Below, in pieces: positions 16,146 through 25,554 of a stretch of DNA of 64,000 nucleotides (positions are counted from its first letter, which is position 1; every line of letters begins with the position of its first letter). The notes beneath the pieces are model-generated. The model searched no databases. It saw nothing but the letters and a program-made list of their open reading frames with translations, and was not told the DNA's origin. Position numbers and translations under genes: made by a program. The stretch is from Paracoccus sp. SMMA_5_TC. Lineage in GTDB: Bacteria > Pseudomonadota > Alphaproteobacteria > Rhodobacterales > Rhodobacteraceae. The stretch is taken from positions 682,001 through 746,000 of the forward strand of contig NZ_CP102355.1 of the NCBI RefSeq assembly GCF_009696685.2, in the 5' to 3' direction.

Positions 16146-17548
16146 CGGCCGCCCTGCGGGCTGGGCGCGAAGCCGAAGGCGATGTAGTCGCGCAGATAGG
16201 CCCGGCGCGCCGCCGCCCGCAGGCCGGGATCATCCAGAAATTCCGGCACCGAACGCGGTTCGGGCAGCACGCCGGGAGTGTCCAGACCGGCACTGGCGGC
16301 CAGCCAGCCCAGATCGCGCACCAGATCGCCTTCGCGCAGCACCATGTCCGGCACGCCGAAACGGGCAAAGCCCGCCAGGATTTCCGACTGGCTGGCCCAG
16401 GCGGGCTGGCAGGGAATCGAGGTCTGGCCGTTCAGATTGCGGCGCAGGAAATCCAGGAATGCCGCGAACAGCGGCATCTGATCGACCGGCTGCATTGCCG
16501 GCAATTCGGCATCGGGCGGCAGCGGCACCCGGTGGATGTCGCGCAGCAGCTGGCGCAGCGGGGCATTCGGCCCGTTCACCACCCCCTGAAACGCCGACCA
16601 CGCCCTTAGCAGCGGATGGCGCAGCACGGTAAAGCTGCGGTGGCCGGGGTGGTCGCGTTTCCACTGCCGCAGCAGGTTCTGCTGAAAATCGCCCTGCACC
16701 GGCCCCAGCCCCCGCAGCCAGTCGGATATCCGCGACGTCGGGGCGCCACGAACCGGCATGAACACCAGGCCCCGGCCCGCCTCACAGGCCAGATAACCCG
16801 GCACCGCCGGGCCGCGGCGCGGCTCGAAATTCGGGATGCGGCGCAGGCCAAAGGGATCCATGCGCGCCAGTTCCGCCTGCATCTCGTCGAAGTTCTCGAC
16901 CTTTTCCGCCAGTTCGCCGGGGTTTTGCGGCACCTGGTCGCTGGCTGGCTGCACCAGTTCCAGATCGGTGCGTCCCAGCCAGTGCAGCAGCCCGGTCATC
17001 ACCGCAGGATCGCGCAGATCCTCGTATCCCAGCCAGAAGGCGGTTTGACCGCTGCTTTGCAGGCGATGCTGCACCCGCAGCCGGAATTCCTCGACCGCGT
17101 GCAGGTTCTGGCGAAACTCTTCGGCATCAAAACGCACGGTTGCGGCCAGCGGAACCTCGGTCTCGTTCAGCTTCCATTGGTTGGTGCTGCGCGCCAGCTG
17201 GGTGGACACATGGCTGTCCACCGGATTTCGGGTCAGCACGATCTTGGCGCAGCTGCGATCATCCAGAATCGCATCCAGCACCCGGGGGTCGTGGTCGTGA
17301 AAGTAGCGAAAACCCGCCAGATGATCGGGCCGGTCGAACAGCGCCCGCAACAGCCGCATCGGATCGGCCTCGCGTTCGGCCATGGTGATGCCGCGCAGCT
17401 CGGTCTTGTCGGGCCAGCCCAGCATCACCGGGTTGAACGCCTCGCCAAAGCAGGTGACGCGGCGGATGCGGTTCAACGTCGCCTCGAGCAGATTCGAGCC
17501 GGTGCGCATTTCGGCAAAGATGACAAAGCTGCGAAAGCCCTGGGTCAT
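16142..17548 (-). CDS. Sulfotransferase family protein (NodH-like)
   Basis: A 468-residue protein whose N-terminus FVIFAEMRTGSNLLEATLN is a 5'-phosphosulfate loop for PAPS. The 3'-phosphate-binding region is likely IVLTRNPVDSHVSTQLA (residues about 115-131), as in NodH/Stf0-type sulfotransferases. The C-terminal half contains a second motif (SFTVLRHPLLRAWSAF) that looks like another sulfotransferase P-loop/PSB segment, so the protein may be a tandem fusion of two related domains. It is the last gene of the galU operon (ATG overlaps the upstream stop by 4 bp) and would add sulfate to the polymer made by the glycosyltransferases. Confidence 0.85.
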   Translation of the reverse strand: MTQGFRSFVIFAEMRTGSNLLEATLNRIRRVTCFGEAFNPVMLGWPDKTELRGITMAEREADPMRLLRALFDRPDHLAGFRYFHDHDPRVLDAILDDRSCAKIVLTRNPVDSHVSTQLARSTNQWKLNETEVPLAATVRFDAEEFRQNLHAVEEFRLRVQHRLQSSGQTAFWLGYEDLRDPAVMTGLLHWLGRTDLELVQPASDQVPQNPGELAEKVENFDEMQAELARMDPFGLRRIPNFEPRRGPAVPGYLACEAGRGLVFMPVRGAPTSRISDWLRGLGPVQGDFQQNLLRQWKRDHPGHRSFTVLRHPLLRAWSAFQGVVNGPNAPLRQLLRDIHRVPLPPDAELPAMQPVDQMPLFAAFLDFLRRNLNGQTSIPCQPAWASQSEILAGFARFGVPDMVLREGDLVRDLGWLAASAGLDTPGVLPEPRSVPEFLDDPGLRAAARRAYLRDYIAFGFAPSPQGGR

Positions 17549-19233
17549 GGTGCGCTCCGTTCCCTTGCTGCTGCGCCGCCCGCCCCGGTGATCGGAAAAT
17601 CGCCCATCAGCTGCGGGCGCAGGCCGGCGTTGCGCAGTCTTTGCAGAAAGTCGCCCATCCCCGCAACCGGGCGCATCGCCGGCAGATCCGTGGCCGCATC
17701 CGTACCCGCGCCCAGTTCGCGCAACACCGATTGCAGCACGCCAAGCGGACGGGCGCAGAAATCGGCCAGATCCCAGACCTGGACCTGCGCCTTGCACCAG
17801 ACCGACCGGACGGCCTCGATCTGGGCCAGTTCGGCGCGCTGCAACCGCGCCGCCATGCGGCGGATGTCGTCAAACGGCATGCCCGAATGCATCAGCGGCA
17901 CCGCCCAGGCCCCGGTGATGAGAAACATCCGCGCATGCGGATCGGTGGCCATGAACCAGGCCAGCGCCTGGTTGTCGCGGGGGCTATGCTGCCAGACCTG
18001 CATTCGCGGCGTCAGTCGCACCAGACTGGCCAGAAAGCCGCGCGGGTCCAGATCGCGCATGGCGGGATTGTCCGGGAAGGCCCCGGGCCCCAGCGCCGCG
18101 CCGCCGGCAAAGCCGATGCCGTCAGACGCGAACAGATGCCCATGCACATCCGCATCCAGCCGAGCCCCCAGCCAGTTCGGGAAATCCGCGAACAGGTCCG
18201 AAAATCCCTGCAACACCGCATAGGGTGCCGCGGTCTTGACGATTTCGCGGTCCTTGACCGGAAAGCGGCTCTGCATGTAAAGCCCCGGCCGGCCCTGGCA
18301 CCGGCGCTGGACAGCCTGATCGATCATCCGCTCCAGCCTCTGCGGACGCGGCTCGGCATCGGGGGTGGTCGCAGGCCGGGGAAAATGCTCATGCAGCCGC
18401 TGCGCCCCGCGCCAGACCTTGCGGACCAGAAAACAGCGCGACTGCTCCAGCAAGGTCAGGTGATCGTCATAGAACAGGAACGGCCGACCCTGAGCGTCAA
18501 AGCGACTGAAGGTCAGCGATCGGCTTTCGATCTGGCGCGCATGGCGGCGGATCAGGCTTTGGAAATAGCTTTCGTCCGGGATCCAGACCCGGCGGAAATA
18601 GCGGTCGAACTCGGCCCGGCGCGGATCGTTCAGGATCGCCTGCAGGCTGGCGCAGGTCAGGCACCACCACTGCGAGCCCAGATGCGGCACCAGTCCCTGC
18701 GGGATGCGCCGGCGAAACCGCAGCCGGCGCTGCAATTCGACATGGCGGTCGAACAGCCAGCGCTGCCGGCGATAGGAAAACGGAAACCGCAGGGTAAAGC
18801 GTTCCTCGCTGAGCCCGCCCACGGTCCAGCCGGCATCCCCGACGGTGACGCTTTCGATGAAGTCGCAGCCCGGCCGCGCCGCCAGATAGGCGCAGATTTC
18901 GCCCACCGGCCGCAGCGGCAGGCAGGCGCCCGACACCAGCAGCACATGGCTGATGTCCGGGTCCAGCGCCAGCAGCCGTTCGGCGGCGATCTGCGTGGCG
19001 CGCACCAGGCTGAACCGGCCCCATTCGCAGGCGACCCGCGGCGCCAGATGCACCTGTCCCGCCAGGTCCGCCAGATCGGCGCGCAGGGCATCGACCGGCG
19101 CGGCCGGCGCGCGGGCATCAACATGCACCATCACCTGCGCCCCGCCCCGGGCCCAGAGCCGCGCCATCCGGGCGGCCAGGGCCAGCTCCTCGTGGCACAG
19201 CATGACCACCCCCAGGCGCACCGGCGCCGTCAT
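17545..19233 (-). CDS. GT14-like beta-1,6-N-acetylglucosaminyltransferase with C-terminal DUF5928-like domain
   Basis: A 562-residue protein. The first 300 residues fit the core-2/I-branching (GT14) fold: LGVVMLCHEELALAARMARLW, then VMVHVDARAP, then a SHVLLVSGACLPLRP segment and the YFQSLIRRH region with WIPDESYF. The C-terminal 250 residues (from about 310) begin QSRFPVKDREIVKTAAPY and resemble a domain found attached to such transferases in Rhodobacterales. It would attach GlcNAc-like branches to a surface glycan. ATG overlaps the stop of the upstream glycosyltransferase by 4 bp, so the two are translationally coupled. Confidence 0.82.
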   Translation of the reverse strand: MTAPVRLGVVMLCHEELALAARMARLWARGGAQVMVHVDARAPAAPVDALRADLADLAGQVHLAPRVACEWGRFSLVRATQIAAERLLALDPDISHVLLVSGACLPLRPVGEICAYLAARPGCDFIESVTVGDAGWTVGGLSEERFTLRFPFSYRRQRWLFDRHVELQRRLRFRRRIPQGLVPHLGSQWWCLTCASLQAILNDPRRAEFDRYFRRVWIPDESYFQSLIRRHARQIESRSLTFSRFDAQGRPFLFYDDHLTLLEQSRCFLVRKVWRGAQRLHEHFPRPATTPDAEPRPQRLERMIDQAVQRRCQGRPGLYMQSRFPVKDREIVKTAAPYAVLQGFSDLFADFPNWLGARLDADVHGHLFASDGIGFAGGAALGPGAFPDNPAMRDLDPRGFLASLVRLTPRMQVWQHSPRDNQALAWFMATDPHARMFLITGAWAVPLMHSGMPFDDIRRMAARLQRAELAQIEAVRSVWCKAQVQVWDLADFCARPLGVLQSVLRELGAGTDAATDLPAMRPVAGMGDFLQRLRNAGLRPQLMGDFPITGAGGAAARERSAP

Positions 19234-20255
19234 GCCCAGTTCCCCCTCGAGATCAGCCCCAGATCCTCGAGCTGGCGCCAGTCGTCATATTCGCAGGACT
19301 GCGGGCACCAGAAATCCGGCCCATGCGCCAGCCCGGCGTGATAGGCGGCATATTCGCGCCCGCCGGCATAGTGCTGGCGCCGGGTCAGTTCCTCGGCCGC
19401 CTTCTGGGCAAAGCTGGGCAGGAACTTGGCATGCAGCAGGCAGCCCGAGGCACGCTCGCCGCCGTTTTCGTCATAGACCCGGTTCAGCGCCCGCGGCAGC
19501 AACATATGCGTGGAACTGGCATAGACATAGCCGCGCCGCCAGCGCACCAGCGGGATCTTGTTCAGCGCCGGCGCCGATTGCGGCGCATCGGCAAAGAACA
19601 GCCTTGCCCGAGGCCCGCCCTGGATCCACAGGTTGCCGTATTCGCGGTTCTTGCGGATGACATAATTGCCCGGATCGAACCAGCGCAGGGTCCGGAACGG
19701 GTCGTCCCCCGGGCGATAGGCTGCGGTCGCCTGTGCCTCGCGCGGATACATGTCCAGAAGCATCGCCGAAAACGCGCGCATGTTGCCGGCGTCCAGCCAA
19801 TCGGTCAGCGCCCGCAAGGGCCGGCTGTCATGATGGGGATAGATCAGGAATTCGTCGGGATCGACCGTCAGGCACCAATGGCCGCTGCCATGACGGAACA
19901 GCAACCAGTTCATCCAGTCCATGCCGAAGCGCGCGCCCTTGTAGCTGGCGGCTGTCCGCCACAGCGAGACATCCGATTGATCGGCCAGGAATTCGCGCCC
20001 GCCATCCTCGGACTCATTGTCGACCACCAGGAAATGCCCGACCCCCAGGCGCCGGTAATAATCCAGGAAATAAGGCAGGCGCGGGGCTTCGTTGCGCATG
20101 GCCATGAACAGCAGGATGTCGCCCGGCGCAATCGCGCGGGTGCGGTCCACCACCGGCCGCAATCGGCGGTGGCGGCGAATGGCGCGGGCCAGCAGCCATT
20201 GCCGGCGCACCCGCAGACGGAAACGGCGACGATATTCGGACCACAGGCGCGGCAT
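19230..20255 (-). CDS. Glycosyltransferase family 2-like protein
   Basis: A 341-residue cytoplasmic protein. After a basic N-terminus it shows DILLFMAMRNEAPRLPYFLDYYRRLGVGHFLVVDNESEDG, the start of a GT2/GT92-type nucleotide-sugar fold, and the metal-binding motif VDPDEF (DxD-like). The C-terminal His and Cys residues (STHMLLPRALN, GCLLHAKFLPSF) follow the pattern of Glyco_tranf_2_4 proteins. I chose the ATG at 20255 because it lies 7 bp after the upstream stop and gives the usual N-terminus. Third of four transfer or modification enzymes in the galU operon. Confidence 0.85.
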   Translation of the reverse strand: MPRLWSEYRRRFRLRVRRQWLLARAIRRHRRLRPVVDRTRAIAPGDILLFMAMRNEAPRLPYFLDYYRRLGVGHFLVVDNESEDGGREFLADQSDVSLWRTAASYKGARFGMDWMNWLLFRHGSGHWCLTVDPDEFLIYPHHDSRPLRALTDWLDAGNMRAFSAMLLDMYPREAQATAAYRPGDDPFRTLRWFDPGNYVIRKNREYGNLWIQGGPRARLFFADAPQSAPALNKIPLVRWRRGYVYASSTHMLLPRALNRVYDENGGERASGCLLHAKFLPSFAQKAAEELTRRQHYAGGREYAAYHAGLAHGPDFWCPQSCEYDDWRQLEDLGLISRGNWA

Positions 20256-20262
20256 CGGCGGC

Positions 20263-21501
20263 CTAACCCGTTGCTCGTGGCCGTGCCACCAGTCCGGCAA
20301 GGGCGGCGGCAACGGCTGCAAAATGCGCCTCCCAGCCGGGAACCCGGGCAGGCGACAGCCGCTGTCGTGGCACCGCCGCCAGCCGGGCGATTTCCGACGC
20401 CCAGTCCGACGGCGCATCGGCGGGCAGATAGATGGGGTAGTCGCCCAGGATCTCGCGCGCCACAGGCAAGGGGCTGCACAGGATCGGAACCCCACGCGCG
20501 GCAGCCTCGGTCAGCGGCAGGCCGAAACCCTCGGCCCGGCTGGGCATCAGCAGCGCGTGGCAATGCTGCATAAGCGCCGCCACCTCGGCGTCGTCCAGAT
20601 CGCCGCATTCGCGCACCGCAGCCCCCGGCGCCAGCGCGTCCAGCCGCGCAAACACCTCGCGGTTTTCCCAGCCCCGGCGACCGGCGATCACCAGCATCGG
20701 CCCGGCGGGCAGCTGCGCCCAGGCATCCAGCAGCAGGGCGTGATTCTTGCGCGGCTCGATCGTGCCCAGGGTCAGGAACAAGGGCCGGTCATCGGGCAGG
20801 CCGGCGGGCAGCGGCGGCGTCGGCGCCGGCGCGGTCAGGCGGGTGCCGATGGGCGCAATCACCACCGGCGCATGCGGGTCCACCGCCAGTTTCCGGGACC
20901 ACTCCAGAACCGCGTCCCGCGTCACCGCCGATATCGCCAGCACCAGATCGGCCTGTTGCATCGCCGCCCGGAAACGGTCCTGAAACCGCTGCGATTGCCC
21001 GGCGCGGGTGAATTCGGGATGATCCAGCGGAATCGTGTCGTGCAGCAGCACCGCCCGGATCAGGGGGCGCAGGTTCTGCCACAGCCGCGGCGCGATATTG
21101 CTGTGGCCCACGTTCAGATAGGCTGCGCCCGCGCCCAGATGCGCCAGGACAAAGGCCCCCAGCCCCTGCCCGTCGCGGCCCGCACGCCGCAATGCCCAGG
21201 GCGCCAGGGCATGCAGCGCCCCGGTTGCCGGCCCGCGCCCCAGCCGCAGCCGCAACCGCGCCAGCAGCCCCGGCGCCGGCGGCAGGTTGCCCCTGTTGGC
21301 CAACCAGCCCAGCAGCAAGGCCCCCGCCGCTGGGTCCAGCACCCATTGCGCGCGCCCGGCCCGGCACAGCAACAGATGTCGCCGGCCTTGCAGATGGGCC
21401 AGCCACTCTGCCTCGACCCGGTCGATGCCGGTCAGCGGCCCGCGCCCCAGCCGCGACACCAGTCGCGAGACATCCAGCAGGATCCCGCGATCAGCCGTCA
21501 T
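20263..21501 (-). CDS. Glycosyltransferase family 4 protein
   Basis: A 412-residue GT-B retaining glycosyltransferase. The C-terminal nucleotide-sugar domain contains FLTLGTIEPRKNHALLLDAW, VIAGRRGWEN and the hallmark EX7E-type region PSRAEGFGLPLTEAAARGVPILCS. The N-terminal acceptor domain includes LLHDTIPLDHPEF. Such proteins often transfer mannose or similar sugars during polysaccharide assembly. The ATG at 21501 overlaps the galE stop by 11 bp. Substrate unknown. Confidence 0.88.
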   Translation of the reverse strand: MTADRGILLDVSRLVSRLGRGPLTGIDRVEAEWLAHLQGRRHLLLCRAGRAQWVLDPAAGALLLGWLANRGNLPPAPGLLARLRLRLGRGPATGALHALAPWALRRAGRDGQGLGAFVLAHLGAGAAYLNVGHSNIAPRLWQNLRPLIRAVLLHDTIPLDHPEFTRAGQSQRFQDRFRAAMQQADLVLAISAVTRDAVLEWSRKLAVDPHAPVVIAPIGTRLTAPAPTPPLPAGLPDDRPLFLTLGTIEPRKNHALLLDAWAQLPAGPMLVIAGRRGWENREVFARLDALAPGAAVRECGDLDDAEVAALMQHCHALLMPSRAEGFGLPLTEAAARGVPILCSPLPVAREILGDYPIYLPADAPSDWASEIARLAAVPRQRLSPARVPGWEAHFAAVAAALAGLVARPRATG

Positions 21502-22489
21502 ATCCGCCGGTCTGGTGCCAGCGCCAGGCGTCGGCGACCATCTGCTGCATGGTCGAGCGCCCGGGCGTCCAGCCCAGCACCCGCCGCGCCTTTTCGCTGC
21601 CCGACACCAGCTTGACGGCATCGCCGGGCCGGCGCGGACCATCGACCATCGGCACCGGGCGGTTGGTGACATGCCGCGCCTGATCGACGACCTCGCGGAC
21701 CGAAAAGCCGTTGCCCGTGCCCAGACAGAACACCTCGTGCCCGCCATCGGCCAGCTTGCCGTCCAGAAGAAAGCGCAGGCCCAGCACATGGGCATCGACC
21801 AGGTCCATCACATGGACGTAATCGCGGATGCAGGTGCCATCGGCGGTCGGATAGTCGGTGCCATGGACGGTCAGCGCCGGACGCCGGCCGTCGATCGCAT
21901 CAAGGATCAGCGGAATCAGATGGGTCTCGGGGCGGTGGAATTCGCCCACCTCGCCCTCGGGGTCGGCGCCGGCGACGTTGAAATAGCGAAAGATCACCGC
22001 GCGCAACCCGTCCGAGGCGCCGAAATCCTTCAGCATGTCCTCGATCGCGCGCTTGCTGGCGCCATAGGCGTTCAGCGGCGCCTGCGACGTCGATTCGTCC
22101 AGCACCACCCCGTCATGGTCGCCATAGGTGGCGCAGGTCGAACTGAACACCAGATCGCGCACCCCCGCCGCCAATGCCGCCTCGACCAGGTTCAGCGAGG
22201 CGCAGACATTGCCGCGCCAGTAGCGGCCCGGTTCGCGCATCGCCTCGCCCACCTGGCTCAGCGCCGCGAAATGCATCACCGCCACCGGACGATGCATCGC
22301 CAGCACCTGATCCAGTCGCGCCCGGTCCAGCAGATCGCCCTGCTCGAATGGGCCGAACTTCACCGCCTGGCGCCAGCCGGTCACCAGATTGTCATAGGTG
22401 ACCGGAACGAACCCCGCCCGCTGCAACGCCTTGCATGCGTGCGAGCCGATATAGCCCGCCCCGCCGGTGACCAGGACCGTCGGCCCCAT
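21491..22489 (-). CDS. galE: UDP-glucose 4-epimerase
   Basis: A 332-residue short-chain dehydrogenase-type epimerase that interconverts UDP-glucose and UDP-galactose using bound NAD. Motifs: NAD-binding GGAGYIGSH at residues 9-17, catalytic SSTCATYG and YGASK (Tyr and Lys), and the conserved RYFNVAGADPEG loop. It follows galU after 2 bp and uses the product of GalU, so the two genes supply nucleotide sugars to the glycosyltransferases downstream. Confidence 0.94.
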   Translation of the reverse strand: MGPTVLVTGGAGYIGSHACKALQRAGFVPVTYDNLVTGWRQAVKFGPFEQGDLLDRARLDQVLAMHRPVAVMHFAALSQVGEAMREPGRYWRGNVCASLNLVEAALAAGVRDLVFSSTCATYGDHDGVVLDESTSQAPLNAYGASKRAIEDMLKDFGASDGLRAVIFRYFNVAGADPEGEVGEFHRPETHLIPLILDAIDGRRPALTVHGTDYPTADGTCIRDYVHVMDLVDAHVLGLRFLLDGKLADGGHEVFCLGTGNGFSVREVVDQARHVTNRPVPMVDGPRRPGDAVKLVSGSEKARRVLGWTPGRSTMQQMVADAWRWHQTGGYDG

Positions 22490-22491
22490 GC

Positions 22492-23382
22492 CTATTCCGC
22501 CGCCCGCAGCATCGCCGCGATATCGGACAGATATTCGGCAAATTCATGCTTGAGATCCTCGCGCGCGAGGCCAAAGGCCACGGTCGCCTGCAGAAATCCC
22601 GCCTTCGAGCCGCAATCGAAACGCTGGCCGCGAAAGCGCAGGCCAAAGACATCGCGGCCTTCCTCGATCTCGTCGGCGATGGCGTCGGTCAGCTGGATCT
22701 CGCCGCCCGAACCCTGCTTGAGCTTGTTGAGGTTGTTCATCACCGTCGGCGCCAGGATGTAGCGGCCGATCACCGCCAGGTTCGACGGCGGGTTTTCCTT
22801 GGGCTTTTCGACCATGCCGCGGGCGCGGACGATCGCCCCCATGTCCTCGGCCACGTCCAGAACGCCGTAGGCCTTGGTCTTTTCGATGGGCACCTCCATG
22901 GTGGCCACCATGCTGCCGCCGGTTTCGCGATAGGCCTCGATCATCTGTTGCAGGCAGGGCGGCTCGCCCATGATCACGTCATCGGTCAGGATCACGGCAA
23001 AGGGCTCGTCTCCGACCAGGCGGCGCGCGCACCAGACCGCATGCCCCAGGCCCAAGGCCTTGTGCTGGCGAATATAGGCAATCGCGCCCGAATCCATGTT
23101 GGTCGAACGCAGGATATCCAGCAATTCCGTCTTGCCGGTTTTCTTCAGGTTCGATTCCAGCTCATGCGCGTGGTCGAAATAATCCTCGAGCGCGCCCTTG
23201 CCGCGCGAGGTGACAAAGATGAATTCCTCGATTCCGGCGGCGCGCGCTTCGTCGATCGCATACTGGATCAGCGGCCTATCAACCAAGGTCATGATTTCCT
23301 TGGGAATACTTTTTGTGGCCGGTAGAAAACGGGTGCCAAGGCCGGCGACGGGGAAAATGGCCTTGCTGACTTTGCGGTGCAT
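22492..23382 (-). CDS. galU: UTP-glucose-1-phosphate uridylyltransferase
   Basis: A 296-residue enzyme making UDP-glucose from UTP and glucose-1-phosphate. It shows the nucleotidyltransferase signature FPVAGLGTRFLPATKSIPKE at residues 11-30, the VDRPLIQYAIDEA segment, and LTDDVIMGEPP with metal-binding Asp. The ATG has a GGAG site upstream. It is the first gene of the minus-strand operon running to the sulfotransferase; the 114 bp upstream (23383-23496) should hold the promoter. Confidence 0.95.
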   Translation of the reverse strand: MHRKVSKAIFPVAGLGTRFLPATKSIPKEIMTLVDRPLIQYAIDEARAAGIEEFIFVTSRGKGALEDYFDHAHELESNLKKTGKTELLDILRSTNMDSGAIAYIRQHKALGLGHAVWCARRLVGDEPFAVILTDDVIMGEPPCLQQMIEAYRETGGSMVATMEVPIEKTKAYGVLDVAEDMGAIVRARGMVEKPKENPPSNLAVIGRYILAPTVMNNLNKLKQGSGGEIQLTDAIADEIEEGRDVFGLRFRGQRFDCGSKAGFLQATVAFGLAREDLKHEFAEYLSDIAAMLRAAE

Positions 23383-23496
23383 GAATGCGCTCTCCTGATC
23401 TCTGCGCCGACGGCAGGAATGCTTATCCTCTTTTGCCGGCGACTGCGCAACAAGTGTCGTGGACCCGTTGCCGTTCCATGCCGTGGCAAAAGCGAT

Positions 23497-24750
23497 TCAA
23501 TTTTCTGCTTCTTGCAGCCATTTTCCGCTTGGCGGGGGCGCATATTCCGGCAGGTATTCGCGCTCGCGGCGAATGCGGTCGGCACGCGGCATGAACAGCA
23601 TCGCCCGGTCCCCGGGCTGCGCGCGACCCCACAGACCCCCGCGCTGCTCCCACCAGCCCTGCGCGGTCAGAACCAGCCGGTGAGGCAGAAAGCCCGGTGT
23701 CAGCAGCAGCAGCGTCGCCAAGCGCCCCTGGGCCACGGCCTGCGCGGCCTGACGGCGCAGGCCCCGCGCCTGCCAGTGCCAGCCGGCCAGGAACAAGGGA
23801 TCGGCCGCGCGCATGGGCAAGGGCTGGAAGGGCGGCGGCCGGTCGGCCGCCGGAAACGGTGTCGGGACCGGCGGCGGCGGCAAGGCCGCGCCCGCGGCCA
23901 GCCCCTTGCGCAGCGTGGCCAGCACCGGCCCGACCGCGCCGGGGTCCAGCCGTCCCGCGACCATCAGCCGCAGCAGCCGCCGACGCTGCGCCGCCTCGAC
24001 CCAGCCGGTGCTGCCGCCATGGCGTGCGGCAAAGATGGCGGCCGAGCGGCCCACCGCGGTCAGGTCGTCGGGCACCCCGGCCGGGCCCCGCCCCGCGCCC
24101 GGCGCGATGCCATGCACCACCACCGCCTGCGGCACCACCGCAGTCAATCCCTGCGGCCAGCGCGCCGCCATGCGCATGTTCACATCGCTTTCATCAAGGT
24201 GATAGGCAAAGGCCGGGTCGAAACCGCCAAGTTCGCGCAGGGCCGCGGCGCGAAATCCGCAATTGGTGCCCAGGGTGCTGATCGCGCCGTCAGCGGGCGG
24301 CGCCAGCAGCGCGGCGTCGCGCAGCGCCAGTGCCCGGCTGCGTCCGGAACGGTCGATGACCTCGGCCCGGGCCTGCCAGGACAGGCCGTCGGGACCGCGG
24401 GTAAAGCCGGTCGCCGCCAGCACCCCGGGGTCGGCAAAGGCCGCGGCCAGCGCCGCCGCCCACTGCGGCGCGGCCACCGCGTCATCGTCGATGAACAGCA
24501 CCACCTCGGCCGCCGCCAGCGCCAGGCCGCGATTGCGCGCGGCCGAGATATTGGCCTGGTCGAAGCATGCGCGCTTGATCGGCAGGTCCGGGCGCAGGCC
24601 GATACTTCCCGGATCGGCCACCAGGATCAGTTCGCATTCGGGATGGCTCTGCCGGGCCAGCGCGGCCAGACACTGCGCCAACGGCCCAGGGCGGTGGCGC
24701 GAGACCACGACGATGCTGACGGCCGGCAGGCGCCCGGCCTGCCCCGGCAT
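23497..24750 (-). CDS. Glycosyltransferase family 2 protein
   Basis: A 417-residue protein. The N-terminal 200 residues form a GT2 domain: VSIVVVSRHRPGPLAQCLAAL, then AAARN-like ISAARNRGLALA, the metal-binding FIDDDAVAAP (DDD) and the acceptor/base region YHLDESDVNMRMAARWP (ED-type). The C-terminal 180 residues are Pro/Ala-rich and not assignable. The start at 24750 overlaps the kdsB stop by one base (TGATG), so it is coupled to kdsB. It probably builds LPS or capsule. Confidence 0.85.
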   Translation of the reverse strand: MPGQAGRLPAVSIVVVSRHRPGPLAQCLAALARQSHPECELILVADPGSIGLRPDLPIKRACFDQANISAARNRGLALAAAEVVLFIDDDAVAAPQWAAALAAAFADPGVLAATGFTRGPDGLSWQARAEVIDRSGRSRALALRDAALLAPPADGAISTLGTNCGFRAAALRELGGFDPAFAYHLDESDVNMRMAARWPQGLTAVVPQAVVVHGIAPGAGRGPAGVPDDLTAVGRSAAIFAARHGGSTGWVEAAQRRRLLRLMVAGRLDPGAVGPVLATLRKGLAAGAALPPPPVPTPFPAADRPPPFQPLPMRAADPLFLAGWHWQARGLRRQAAQAVAQGRLATLLLLTPGFLPHRLVLTAQGWWEQRGGLWGRAQPGDRAMLFMPRADRIRREREYLPEYAPPPSGKWLQEAEN

Positions 24751-25550
24751 CAGGCAATGCCCATGCGCTGCATCATCGCCTCGAGCTTGGGCACATCCGA
24801 GGGGTTGTTCAGCTCCCAGAATTCGCGGCCGCGGGCCTCGACCTCGACGCACAGGATGCGGCGGCCGCGTTCCAGGAAGCGCAATTGTTCGAGCCCCTCG
24901 AGCGCCTCGAGCCGGCCTTCGTCCCAGGTCGGATATTCCGCCAGCGCCGCCGGCCGATAGGCATAGACCCCGACGTGATGAAACACCGGGGTGGGATCGC
25001 CGGGGGCGAAATCGGCCCCGACATAGGGGATCACTTCCTTCGAGAAATACAGCGCCCTGCGGTCGTGGCCGAAAACCGCAGTGGTGCCGCCCACACGCCC
25101 CGCCACGCGGTCGGCGATCAGTTCCGAACGCATCGCCCCCGAACAGCGCAGCACCGGCGTCGCCACATCGGCCCCCGGATCGGCGCGCAGTCCGGCGATC
25201 AGTTCCTCGACGAACCAGGCGGGGGTCAAGGGGGCATCCCCTTGCAGGTTGACGACGATTTCAGGGGACAGCCCCAGATTGGCCACCGCCTCGGCGCAGC
25301 GTTCGGTGCCGTTGCGCGCGGTGGTGGCGGTCATGGCGACCTCGGCCCCGAAGTCGCGCGCGTGATCGGCGATGCGGCGATCATCGGTGGCCACGATCAC
25401 CCGATCGACGCCACCCACCGCCCGCGCGGCCTGCCAGCTGCGCCGGATCAGCGACAACCCCTGGCCCGAGGCGCCGCGCAGCTCCACCAGCGGCTTGCCA
25501 GGATAACGGGTCGAGGCATGGCGGGCGGGAATGACGATGACAACGGACAT
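24750..25550 (-). CDS. kdsB: 3-deoxy-manno-octulosonate cytidylyltransferase
   Basis: A 266-residue enzyme that activates Kdo as CMP-Kdo for lipopolysaccharide core or for Kdo-linked capsule. Motifs are VIVIPARHASTRYPGKPLVEL at the N-terminus (nucleotide binding), VATDDRRI, the NGTERCAEA segment, VNLQGDAPL (metal-binding Asp) and LEQLRFLERG near the end. It is 4 bp downstream of cysQ and overlaps the following glycosyltransferase by 1 bp. Confidence 0.93.
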   Translation of the reverse strand: MSVVIVIPARHASTRYPGKPLVELRGASGQGLSLIRRSWQAARAVGGVDRVIVATDDRRIADHARDFGAEVAMTATTARNGTERCAEAVANLGLSPEIVVNLQGDAPLTPAWFVEELIAGLRADPGADVATPVLRCSGAMRSELIADRVAGRVGGTTAVFGHDRRALYFSKEVIPYVGADFAPGDPTPVFHHVGVYAYRPAALAEYPTWDEGRLEALEGLEQLRFLERGRRILCVEVEARGREFWELNNPSDVPKLEAMMQRMGIA

Positions 25551-25554
25551 GAAG

